Source: an uncultured Lysobacteraceae bacterium (GTDB lineage Bacteria > Pseudomonadota > Gammaproteobacteria > Xanthomonadales > Rhodanobacteraceae). Taken from it: a stretch of 5,486 bases of DNA. The stretch covers positions 1 to 5,486 of the forward strand of contig CAMLLF010000312.1 of assembly GCA_946480705.1 (NCBI GenBank), read 5' to 3'. A model generated the notes under the pieces. It was given only the letters and a program-made list of their open reading frames with translations. It searched no databases and was not told the DNA's origin. The position numbers and the translations under genes are program-made. Positions within the stretch are counted from its first letter, which is position 1, and every line of letters starts with the position of its first letter. Positions 1-5,409 of the stretch are shown one piece after another.

Positions 1-742
1 GACCGACGAGCGAGGCCGGCAATTGCGGCATCGCGCGGGCGATCAGCAGCCAGCCGAGCACCTGTCCGAACAGAGCAAGACCGAGCAGGGCCGACAACGA
101 TTGCAGATCCGGAATCGCGAACGAATCGCCCCCGACCGTCGCGATGAGCGCGAGCACGCCGGCGCAGAGCAGCGAGTTGATGCAGAGCAGCTCGGCCGGC
201 GAGCGCGACAGCTTTTCCTTCTGCGCGTGGCGGAAGCTCAGCATGTACGCCGCATAGGCGACGCCGGTCAGGATCCCGAACCAGACGCCGAGCCGGTACT
301 GCGCATCGACCTCCTGCCATTGCCGCCCGACCAGCAGCCACAGACCGACGAACGCGAGGGCGAGGCCGGCCAGAAAACGCCAGCTCAGGCGCTCGCGGTA
401 GAACCACACGCCGGCCAGCGCCATGACGAAGACCTGGAAATTGCCGAGCAGCGTCGCAAGCCCGGGACCGACGTCGCGGATGCAGCGGTGCCAGAGCACG
501 AGATCGACCGCGAACGCGACGGCCGGAAACAGCATCCAGGCCACGTCGCGCCGGTTCACGCCACGCCACTGGCGCTGCACGAGCAGCAGCAGCCAGAGCA
601 TGCCGCCGCCGAACGCCATGCGATAGAACGCCGACACGGTCGGCGCCACGTGCGCCCATTTGACGAAGATGCTCGTCGTGGAAATCAGCGCCGCGCCGGC
701 GACCATCATCGCGAGCGCCGGCCGCGGCGCCGCGGCGTTCAT
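1..742 (-). CDS. EamA/DMT-superfamily transporter, 3' end beyond window
   Basis: This is an inner-membrane permease of the drug/metabolite transporter type; its substrate cannot be read from the sequence. The visible 247 residues start MNAAAPRPALAMM and form alternating hydrophobic helices, roughly at 9-26, 33-55, 66-84, 94-114, 122-139, 151-170, 186-203 and 215-236. The first EamA repeat covers about 10-138. It contains the typical GNFQVFVMALAGVWFYRERL stretch (residues 100-119), where a helix is followed by an acidic/basic YRERL turn and then a Gly-rich helix. The second repeat begins near 151 and is cut by the window edge. Family members are usually about 290-300 residues, so roughly 50 residues and the last one or two helices are missing. 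The ATG at 742 overlaps the upstream GST stop codon as ATGA, which implies translational coupling in one operon. The family call is firm; substrate and direction of transport are unknown. Confidence 0.88.
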   Translation of the reverse strand, partial: MNAAAPRPALAMMVAGAALISTTSIFVKWAHVAPTVSAFYRMAFGGGMLWLLLLVQRQWRGVNRRDVAWMLFPAVAFAVDLVLWHRCIRDVGPGLATLLGNFQVFVMALAGVWFYRERLSWRFLAGLALAFVGLWLLVGRQWQEVDAQYRLGVWFGILTGVAYAAYMLSFRHAQKEKLSRSPAELLCINSLLCAGVLALIATVGGDSFAIPDLQSLSALLGLALFGQVLGWLLIARAMPQLPASLVG

Positions 743-1398
743 CGCGTGTCCCGCTTCACCGCGCGCTGCTCCGCCTCGGCATCGGCCAGCCATTCGCGCA
801 GCGCCGGCAGCGCGAGCAGCGCGTCGACGTAGTCGCGCTCGACCGGGCCGGTCGGAATGCCGTAGCTCACGATGCGCAGCGCGACCGGCGCGTACATCGC
901 GTCGGCGATGCCGAACTCGCCGAACAGGAACGGCCCGTCGGCCCCGTGGCGCGCGCGCGCGTCACGCCACATCGCACCGATGCGCTCGATGTCGCGCAGG
1001 ACTTCCGCGCTGACCGGCGCCGTGCTGCGCTTGACGCAATCCATCGGGCATTGCGTGCGCAGCGCCTGGAAACCCGAATGCATTTCGGCGCTGACCGCGC
1101 GCGCCTGCGCCCGCACCTCGCGATCGGCCGGCCAGCCCGCGCCGGCGAGCCAGCGCTCGTTCGCGTATTCGAGGATCGCGAGCGAATCCCAGATCACGAG
1201 GTCGTCGACGCGCAGCACCGGCACGCGACCGGTCGGCGAGTAATTGCCGATGGTCGCGTAGAACTCCGGCGTGTCCAGCGGCAGCCGCACCTCGGCGAAA
1301 TCGATGCCGTGGTGCCGCAGCAGCAGCCACGGCCGCAGCGACCATGACGAATAATTCTTGTTGCCGATGACCAGGATGGGACGCGTTGCGTTCGACAT
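739..1398 (-). CDS. Glutathione S-transferase family protein
   Basis: This is a 219-residue cytosolic GST, the usual length for the family, expected to conjugate or isomerise electrophilic substrates with glutathione; the true substrate is unknown. The N-terminal thioredoxin-like domain (about 6-85) carries NKNYSSWSLRPW at 13-24, whose Ser17/Ser18 lie where zeta-like and related bacterial GSTs have the catalytic serine. It also has the cis-proline at Pro60 in GRVP and the Asp71-Ser72 pair in WDSLAILEY, which normally binds the gamma-glutamyl part of glutathione. The all-helical C-terminal domain (about 92-210) contains FGIADAMYAP, with the conserved helix N-cap Asp166. The ATG is preceded by pyrimidine-rich sequence (GAGTCCCTCC) with no clear Shine-Dalgarno. 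It was chosen because the beta strand starts six residues later and no better start is available. The stop overlaps the transporter start by four bases, so the two are probably co-expressed. Confidence 0.93.
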   Translation of the reverse strand: MSNATRPILVIGNKNYSSWSLRPWLLLRHHGIDFAEVRLPLDTPEFYATIGNYSPTGRVPVLRVDDLVIWDSLAILEYANERWLAGAGWPADREVRAQARAVSAEMHSGFQALRTQCPMDCVKRSTAPVSAEVLRDIERIGAMWRDARARHGADGPFLFGEFGIADAMYAPVALRIVSYGIPTGPVERDYVDALLALPALREWLADAEAEQRAVKRDTR

Positions 1399-1418
1399 GG
1401 AGGGACTCGCGCTCAGTG

Positions 1419-1440
1419 GCCTGCGGCAGGGTCCGCAGGC
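1419..1440 (-). other. Perfect stem-loop in the GST leader
   Basis: GCCTGCGG and its exact complement CCGCAGGC form an 8-bp GC-rich stem around a six-base loop, ending 20 bases before the GST start codon. On the minus strand no T-run follows, so it does not look like an intrinsic terminator for the gene upstream. It may be an mRNA leader hairpin that affects stability or translation, or a protein-binding palindrome. The structure is directly visible; its role is inferred. Confidence 0.45.
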
Positions 1441-1449
1441 AATCTCGCA

Positions 1450-1458
1450 AGCCTAGCA
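1450..1458 (-). promoter_or_regulatory. Possible extended -10 element for GST
   Basis: On the minus strand TGCTAGGCT matches the TGnTAnnnT pattern of an extended -10 box, about 50 bases before the GST start codon. No good -35 hexamer lies at the correct distance. It would place transcription start near 1443, putting the 1419-1440 hairpin at the extreme 5' end of the message. This is weak evidence in a GC-rich genome. Confidence 0.22.
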
Positions 1459-1498
1459 CCCGGCTGTTTTCGGATGCATGGCCGAATGCGGGCAGAAC

Positions 1499-1520
1499 GC
1501 GGCGCCGCGGCCGGCGCCGC
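1499..1520 (-). terminator. GC-only hairpin after the exported-protein gene
   Basis: On the minus strand GCGGCGCC, a six-base loop, and GGCGCCGC can form an 8-bp all-GC stem starting six bases past the stop codon of the small exported-protein gene. It is followed by GTTCTG rather than a run of T. Position and strength suit a transcript end, but the missing U-tract means it may depend on Rho, may only protect the 3' end, or may be chance in GC-rich DNA. Confidence 0.35.
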
Positions 1521-1526
1521 CGGCGC

Positions 1527-1844
1527 TCAGCGGCGTTCCTGCGCGTCGTGCTTCTGATCGTGGATGTCGCCGCTCGCGCGATTCAGGTCGCGCTGCAGAT
1601 GACGCCGCTCGCCGCGCGTGACGACGCCGTCGGCCTTCGCGGCGCGCTCCTCGCGCCGGATGTGCGCCTGCTCGGCCCGCAGCCCGGCCGCTTCGCGCCG
1701 CGTCAGCTCACCGCTCGCGACACCTTCGTTGATGCGCTCGCGCTGCGCGTCCTGGCGATCGTTGACAACCGGCGTACCGGCCGCGGCCGCGCCGCTCAGC
1801 AGCACGCCGGCCACGAGCGCCGTCACTACGAGAAACTTGTACAT
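1527..1844 (-). CDS. Small exported helical protein, function unknown
   Basis: This 105-residue protein has a typical signal peptide: MYKF, a hydrophobic core at about 4-19, and an Ala-rich end suggesting signal peptidase cleavage after Ala22. No Cys is present, so it is not a lipoprotein. The mature part (about 80 residues) is highly charged and probably all helical. It has two similar segments, SGELTRREAAGLRAEQ (44-59) and ADGVVTRGERRHLQRDL (71-87), sharing a G-x-(L/V)-T-x-x-E pattern. The tail is rich in His, Asp, Lys and Arg. It resembles small uncharacterised periplasmic proteins in other proteobacteria with GELT-type motifs, recalled from general knowledge and not checked. The start at 1844 is chosen over an in-frame ATG at 1883 because GGAGG (1851-1855) sits six bases before it and the signal peptide begins there. 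It lies 95 bases after nadB, so it may be a separate unit. Confidence 0.78.
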   Translation of the reverse strand: MYKFLVVTALVAGVLLSGAAAAGTPVVNDRQDAQRERINEGVASGELTRREAAGLRAEQAHIRREERAAKADGVVTRGERRHLQRDLNRASGDIHDQKHDAQERR

Positions 1845-1859
1845 GGTCGTCCTCCGTAT

Positions 1860-1875
1860 GCCAGCGAACGCTGGC
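1860..1875 (-). other. Palindrome abutting the exported-protein ribosome binding site
   Basis: The 16-base sequence GCCAGCGAACGCTGGC is a perfect inverted repeat around AA. As RNA it would form a six-pair stem with a GUUC loop, ending four bases before the GGAGG of the exported-protein gene. It could be a leader hairpin that modulates ribosome access, an operator, or part of a terminator for the nad transcript; no T-run follows. The structure is clear and the role is open. A second, weaker palindrome, CCGCGTTGACGCGG, lies at 1903-1916. Confidence 0.42.
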
Positions 1876-1939
1876 TGGAGCACGAGAACGCGACGATCGG
1901 CACCGCGTTGACGCGGCTGCGCGGCGGTTGCGCGACGGT

Positions 1940-3409
1940 TCAGCCGGCGCGGACCTGCACCGAATCACTGCGGTAATGGGCGCCGACGCTGTCGCGGCGC
2001 TGCAATGCCGCCGCCGTCAGTTCGACGGCCACGGCGATGCGGCGACGCTCGGCGGTGTTCTGCGCCGAAAGCGCCTGCAATGCGCGCAGTGCCTGCTGCA
2101 GGCCGTGCGCATCGCGCACGAGTCCGGCGTGACGCCACAGCAGGTCGCGGACGGTCTGCGCGATCTCCGCGCCGACCGCGCCGATGTCGGCACGGGTTCC
2201 GACGACTTCAGCGGCCGCAATGCGCGGCAGCGGTGCCAGCGCGCCGAGGCGACGCCCGAGCGCGCCGCCGAATACGAGTCCTTCGAGCAGCGAATTGCTC
2301 GCCAGGCGATTTGCGCCGTGCACGCCGGTGCAGGCGACCTCGCCGACCGCGTAGAGGCCGGGAACGGTCGTGCGCGCCTGCGCATCCACGCGCACGCCGC
2401 CCATGTGATAGTGCTGCGCCGGCACGACCGGCATGGGCTCGCGCCGCGGATCGATGCCTTCGCTCATGCAGCTTGCGAACACCGTCGGAAAGCGCTCGGG
2501 AAACGCCGCGCCGACGGCCCCTGCCGCATCGAGCCACACGGTCTCGCCGCGTTCGAGTTCGCCCCAGACGCCGCGCGCGACGACGTCGCGCGGTGCGAGT
2601 TCCGCCTCGCGCGCGATCAGGCGCATGAAGCGCTTGCCGGCGCCGTTGACGAGCACCGCGCCGGCTCCGCGCAGCGCTTCGGTCAACAGCGGCAGCTGGC
2701 CGCTGCGTCCGTCGCGCGTGCGCAGCGCGGTCGGATGAAACTGTACGAATTCCATATCGGACAATGCCGCACCGGCCTCGAGGGCGAGCGCGAGCCCGCC
2801 GGCGTCCGCGGTGTCCGGATTCGTCGTATGCCGGTACAGCGCGCCGATGCCGCCGGTCGCGAGCACGACCGCATCGGCGCCAAGTTCGAGAGTGCCGCCC
2901 GGGCCGCGTGCAGCGACGCCGACGACGCGCCCGCCCGCGCGCCGCAAAGCGGTCGCCTCGTGATGCTCGAACGTGTCGATGTGCGCGGCTGCGCGCGCCG
3001 CGGCGCCGAGCGCACGCATCACGGCAGCACCGGTCGCGTCGCCGTCGGCGTGCACGATGCGATGCTGCGAATGCGCCGCCTCGCGGCCGAGCGCGTAGTG
3101 CCCGCCGGCGCGATCGAACGCGACGCCGCAGCCGGCGAGCCAGTCCACCGCCGCCGCCGCGCCGCGCGTCAGCGCGTCGACGGCGTCCCGGTCGTTCAGG
3201 CGGTTGCCCGCGACGAGCGTGTCGTTCGCGTGCGCGCCGGCGCTGTCGCCCTCGCCGATCGCCGCCGCGATGCCGCCTTGCGCCCACCGGCTGGAACCGT
3301 CGCGCGCGAGTTCGCCGCGCGTGATCAGCGCGACGCGCCGCGGCGCGGCCGCGAGTGCCGTGGACAGGCCGGCGATGCCGGAGCCGATGACGATCAGGTC
3401 GAAATGCAT
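1940..3409 (-). CDS. nadB: L-aspartate oxidase (FAD)
   Basis: NadB oxidises L-aspartate to iminoaspartate, using oxygen or fumarate as electron acceptor, and passes the product to NadA in de novo NAD synthesis. The 489 residues show a Rossmann FAD site at the N-terminus (GSGIAGLS, 9-16), RWAQGGIAAAI (41-51), and HSQHRIVHADGDATG (113-127). They also show MEFVQFHPTAL with His225, ELAPRD with Arg274, HYHMGGV with His333, and GLYAVGEVACTGVHGANRLA (351-370) followed by SNSLLEG. His225, Arg274 and His333 correspond to the catalytic His244, Arg290 and His351 of the E. coli enzyme by motif alignment. The C-terminal helical domain ends with GAHYRSD. The protein is about 50 residues shorter than E. coli NadB. 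The start at 3409 is chosen because the FAD motif begins a few residues later; an upstream in-frame ATG at 3568 would add an extension that only shadows the preceding gene. No Shine-Dalgarno is visible; the 16-base gap from the preceding gene suggests coupled translation. Confidence 0.97.
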   Translation of the reverse strand: MHFDLIVIGSGIAGLSTALAAAPRRVALITRGELARDGSSRWAQGGIAAAIGEGDSAGAHANDTLVAGNRLNDRDAVDALTRGAAAAVDWLAGCGVAFDRAGGHYALGREAAHSQHRIVHADGDATGAAVMRALGAAARAAAHIDTFEHHEATALRRAGGRVVGVAARGPGGTLELGADAVVLATGGIGALYRHTTNPDTADAGGLALALEAGAALSDMEFVQFHPTALRTRDGRSGQLPLLTEALRGAGAVLVNGAGKRFMRLIAREAELAPRDVVARGVWGELERGETVWLDAAGAVGAAFPERFPTVFASCMSEGIDPRREPMPVVPAQHYHMGGVRVDAQARTTVPGLYAVGEVACTGVHGANRLASNSLLEGLVFGGALGRRLGALAPLPRIAAAEVVGTRADIGAVGAEIAQTVRDLLWRHAGLVRDAHGLQQALRALQALSAQNTAERRRIAVAVELTAAALQRRDSVGAHYRSDSVQVRAG

Positions 3410-3425
3410 GGGTGGGAAAGACGCG

Positions 3426-3785
3426 TCAGGCGTGGAATTCGTGAATGACTTCGATCTCGCCGACGATCTGGTCGTTGAGCAGCTCGAGATCTTCGGCCGG
3501 AATCCACCATTCCGTGTGCCCGCGGCCGCCGACGGTCTGCACGGGATAGCGCCGCATGAACGCGGCACTCACGCGAAACCGCGTGACATAGCCGCTGCCG
3601 CTCGCCGGCACGTTCCAGTCGCGCGCGATCTGGATCGCGTAGTCCTCGTTGGTCACCGGATAGAAGATCGGCTGATCGACGAGCCGCGGCGGCCAGCGCC
3701 GATTGCCGCTCTCGCGCACCCGTTCGAGTTCTTTCGGGCCGGTCGGACGATAGAGGACGACGAGGTCGTCGTCGGCCGCGCTCAC
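3426..3785 (-). CDS. ADP-ribosylation/crystallin J1-type small protein
   Basis: This 119-residue soluble protein has no signal peptide or membrane segment. It matches, from memory, a conserved bacterial family usually labelled 'ADP-ribosylation/crystallin J1', whose activity is not established. The recognisable parts are LYRPTGPKEL (11-20), WPPRLVDQPIFYPVTNEDYA (31-50), the QIARDWNVPASGSGYVTRF segment (52-70), and WWIPAEDLELLNDQIVGEIEV (93-113). The Tyr/Arg-containing opening and the aromatic FYPV segment are compatible with an ADP-ribosyltransferase-like fold, but I cannot assign catalytic residues. It starts with GTG at 3785, which overlaps the nadA stop as GTGA. AAGGAGG (3790-3796), inside the end of nadA, sits four bases before that GTG and decides the start. 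It is therefore translationally coupled to nadA and followed 16 bases later by nadB. A link to NAD or ADP-ribose metabolism is inferred from context only. Confidence 0.8.
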   Translation of the reverse strand: MSAADDDLVVLYRPTGPKELERVRESGNRRWPPRLVDQPIFYPVTNEDYAIQIARDWNVPASGSGYVTRFRVSAAFMRRYPVQTVGGRGHTEWWIPAEDLELLNDQIVGEIEVIHEFHA

Positions 3786-4816
3786 GCGGCCTCCTTGCGC
3801 CCGATCGCGAGCATGCGTTCGACCGCCTGGCGCGCTCGCCCGGCGACGGCCGCGTCGACCTGCACTTCATGGCGCATATGCAGCAGCGCGTCGTGGATGC
3901 GCGGCAGCGTGATGCGGCGCATGTGCGGGCAGAGGTTGCAGGGCCGCGTGAATTCGATGTCGGGAAACTGGACGGCGACGTTGTCGCTCATCGAGCACTC
4001 CGTGATCATGACCACGCGGCGCGGGCGGCGGTCGGCGAGGTGCGTGACCATGGCTGCGGTCGACCCGACGAAGTCGGCTTCGAGCAGCACGTCGGGCGGG
4101 CATTCCGGATGCGCGAGGATGCGCACGTTGCCGTGCGCGCGCCGATACGAACGCAGTTCTTCGCCGGTGAAGCGCTCGTGCACTTCGCAGGCGCCTTCCC
4201 AGAGGATGACCTTGACCTGCGTCTTCGAAGCGACGTACTGGCCGAGGTATTTGTCGGGCAGGAAGATCACGCGGTCGACGCCGAGCGACTCGACGATATG
4301 CACGGCGTTGGCCGAGGTGCAGCAGACGTCGGATTCGGCTTTGACGTCGGCCGAGGTGTTGACGTAGGTGACGACCGGCACGCCCGGATATTTCGCCTTG
4401 AGCAGGCGCACGTCCTGCGCCGTGATCGATTCGGCCAGCGAGCAGCCGGCTTCCGTGTCGGGAATCAGCACGGTCTTATCGGGGCAGAGGATCTTCGACG
4501 TCTCGGCCATGAAATGGACGCCGCACTGCACGAGCACTTTCGCGTCGACGCGCGCAGCCTGCTGCGCGAGCGCGAGCGAGTCGCCGGTGATGTCGGCGAC
4601 GGTGTGGAAAATTTCGGGAGCCTGATAGTTGTGCGCGAGGATGACGGCGTTGCGCTGCTTTTTCAGGCTGTGGATCGCATCGATCCAGGGAAGATGGGTT
4701 TGCCATTCCAGTTCGGGAATGACGTCGCGCACGCGCTGATAGAGCGGAGCGTAGCGGTCGAGCAGGGCCGGAGTGAGTTCCGGCAGCACGCCGGGTAGCA
4801 CAGAAAGCGTTGCCAT
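3782..4816 (-). CDS. nadA: Quinolinate synthase (4Fe-4S)
   Basis: NadA condenses iminoaspartate (from NadB) with dihydroxyacetone phosphate to give quinolinate, using an oxygen-sensitive [4Fe-4S] cluster as Lewis acid. The 344-residue protein is complete. The three cluster ligands can be placed by motif: Cys125 in EAGCSLAES, Cys210 in WEGACEVHE and Cys296 in CNLCPHM. They align with Cys113, Cys200 and Cys297 of the E. coli enzyme. Other family signatures are ILAHNYQAPEI (59-69), GDSLALA (78-84), CGVHFMAETSKIL (98-110), YVNTSADVKAESD (151-163), PDKYLGQYV (187-195), HPECPPD (236-242) and GSTAAM (251-256). Additional cysteines (Cys98, Cys111, Cys165, Cys166, Cys239, Cys274, Cys293) are not assigned as ligands. 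The ATG at 4816 follows AGAGGT (4821-4826) with a four-base gap. It is the first gene of a nadA-small gene-nadB operon, with two operator-like palindromes directly upstream. Confidence 0.98.
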   Translation of the reverse strand: MATLSVLPGVLPELTPALLDRYAPLYQRVRDVIPELEWQTHLPWIDAIHSLKKQRNAVILAHNYQAPEIFHTVADITGDSLALAQQAARVDAKVLVQCGVHFMAETSKILCPDKTVLIPDTEAGCSLAESITAQDVRLLKAKYPGVPVVTYVNTSADVKAESDVCCTSANAVHIVESLGVDRVIFLPDKYLGQYVASKTQVKVILWEGACEVHERFTGEELRSYRRAHGNVRILAHPECPPDVLLEADFVGSTAAMVTHLADRRPRRVVMITECSMSDNVAVQFPDIEFTRPCNLCPHMRRITLPRIHDALLHMRHEVQVDAAVAGRARQAVERMLAIGRKEAA

Positions 4817-4826
4817 CGTGACCTCT

Positions 4827-4845
4827 TATGCTCAGGCTGAGCATA
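4827..4845 (-). promoter_or_regulatory. Operator-like palindrome 1 in the nadA leader
   Basis: TATGCTCA-GGC-TGAGCATA is a perfect 8-bp inverted repeat centred at 4836. It begins right next to the nadA Shine-Dalgarno and lies just downstream of the predicted transcription start. The core TTATGCT-N7-AGCAT is shared with palindrome 2, 30 bp away, about three helical turns, so both lie on the same DNA face. This is the arrangement expected for a dimeric repressor. An NAD-pathway regulator such as NadQ is a candidate, but I recall that motif only approximately. Confidence 0.75.
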
Positions 4846-4854
4846 TATGGGCCG

Positions 4855-4877
4855 CTTATGCTAGGGGTGAGCATAAG
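4855..4877 (-). promoter_or_regulatory. Operator-like palindrome 2 over the nadA promoter
   Basis: CTTATGCT-N7-AGCATAAG is a perfect 8-bp inverted repeat centred at 4866. It covers the predicted -10 box and much of the -35/-10 spacer of the nadA promoter, so a bound protein would block RNA polymerase. It shares its half-site and seven-base spacing with palindrome 1. The direct evidence is the sequence symmetry and placement; the identity of the regulator is inferred. Confidence 0.75.
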
Positions 4878-4886
4878 TGACGTCAA
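4858..4886 (-). promoter_or_regulatory. sigma70-like promoter of the nadA operon
   Basis: On the minus strand TTGACG (4886-4881, five of six to consensus) is followed by exactly 17 bases and then TAGCAT (4863-4858, four of six). This predicts transcription start near 4851, about 35 bases before the nadA ATG, with operator-like palindrome 1 in the leader and palindrome 2 over the -10 box. It is the best promoter-like sequence in the window. Confidence 0.65.
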
Positions 4887-4934
4887 CGGCTTGAGCGGGA
4901 ATCGGGAATCATAAGGCGGGGAAGTTTTTGGCCC

Positions 4935-4958
4935 TCGCCTTCCAGGGGGGAAAGGCGA
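4935..4958 (-). terminator. Hairpin between the DUF2007 gene and nadA
   Basis: TCGCCTTCC pairs with GGAAAGGCGA through a nine-pair stem with one bulged base and a five-base loop. It lies about 90 bases after the DUF2007-type stop, in the 164-base gap before the nadA promoter. On the minus strand it is followed by GGGCC and a short A-run, not T, so it is not a standard intrinsic terminator. It may still mark the end of the upstream transcript. I see no gene or RNA gene in the rest of the gap. Confidence 0.3.
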
Positions 4959-5050
4959 TTGGAGGACCCCCATCCCGGCCCAACCCTCCGGCCCGGTGGG
5001 CGTTCAAGCCAACCAGAACCTGCGGTTCGATCTCCGGCTCGCGAGAATCC

Positions 5051-5317
5051 TCAAGCCGGATCCCCGAGCGCATCCACTTCGAAATCGTCGGCGCGACGGC
5101 GTTCGGAGAGTTCGGCGTCGACCTGCGCGGCGAGGTCGCTTGCGGCGGGAACGTCGTGTTCGGCGACCATGACGGTCACGAGGCCCATCGCGGGCAGCTC
5201 GCCCATGGCGCCGGTCAGGTATTCGCCGCCGACGTGCGCCGGAATTCCGGCGTCTTCGAGCACGTTGCGCACGAGGTGCGCGTCGATGAGATTTTCGGCC
5301 CTGTAGATGATGCGCAT
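5051..5317 (-). CDS. DUF2007-type small protein
   Basis: This 88-residue cytosolic protein resembles the DUF2007 family, sometimes called putative signal-transducing proteins, whose biochemical role is unknown. The family pattern is clear: MRIIYRAENLIDAHLVRNVL (1-20), EDAGIPAHVGGEYLTG (21-36), GELPAMG (39-45), a beta strand VTVMVAEHD (47-55) and a closing helix at about 57-74. This suggests an alpha-beta ferredoxin-like fold. The final 14 residues are acidic and probably disordered. The start follows GGGAG (5322-5326) with a four-base gap. It is divergent from the DinB-like gene at 5410 and separated from nadA by 234 bases, so probably it is a single-gene unit. Confidence 0.85.
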   Translation of the reverse strand: MRIIYRAENLIDAHLVRNVLEDAGIPAHVGGEYLTGAMGELPAMGLVTVMVAEHDVPAASDLAAQVDAELSERRRADDFEVDALGDPA

Positions 5318-5340
5318 GGGTTCTCCCGTTGCACGGCGTA

Positions 5341-5369
5341 ACGCTATCGGCCGACCGCGCCGCGGTCAA
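5341..5369 (-). promoter_or_regulatory. Possible promoter of the DUF2007-type gene with internal palindrome
   Basis: On the minus strand TTGACC (5369-5364) is followed by a 17-base spacer and TAGCGT (5346-5341), giving a start near 5334, about 17 bases before the ATG. The -35 match is good and the -10 match only three of six. The spacer and -35 hexamer contain GACCGCG-C-CGCGGTC (5353-5367), a perfect 7-bp inverted repeat that could be an operator serving this gene or the divergent one. Confidence 0.38.
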
Positions 5370-5409
5370 AGCGCGTATCCTGCGGCCTTTGTTTTCGCCG
5401 CCAGTGCCC

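Noticed and set aside
23..832. Plus-strand open frame of 269 codons at the left edge
   Set aside because: His/Arg/Glu/Gln-rich shadow of the DMT transporter, which has clean transmembrane helices in the minus frame.
949..962. Alternating GC run inside the GST gene
   Set aside because: It simply encodes an Ala-Arg-rich stretch (DARARHG) in a GC-rich genome; no reason to treat it as a functional Z-DNA element.
1845..1883. Upstream start for the exported protein
   Set aside because: It would add 13 residues before a normal signal peptide and ignore the well-spaced GGAGG before the ATG at 1844.
1928..3448. Long plus-strand open frame of 506 codons opposite nadB
   Set aside because: Arg/Ala-rich low-complexity translation with no family motifs. 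It mirrors nadB codons, and the complete conserved nadB motifs on the other strand explain the region.
3410..3568. N-terminal extension of nadB to an upstream ATG
   Set aside because: The 53 extra residues overlap the preceding gene in another frame and have no counterpart in L-aspartate oxidases; the FAD motif starts right after the ATG at 3409.
3204..4367. Plus-strand open frame spanning nadB, the small gene and nadA
   Set aside because: It crosses three well-supported minus-strand genes and its translation has no domain-like features; typical of GC-rich sequence.
3869..4798. Plus-strand open frame of 309 codons opposite nadA
   Set aside because: An antisense shadow of the strongly conserved nadA, with no recognisable motif.
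5018..5035. GGTTCGATCTCC resembling a tRNA T-arm
   Set aside because: No matching acceptor, anticodon or D-arm surrounds it, and the pairing stem is missing.
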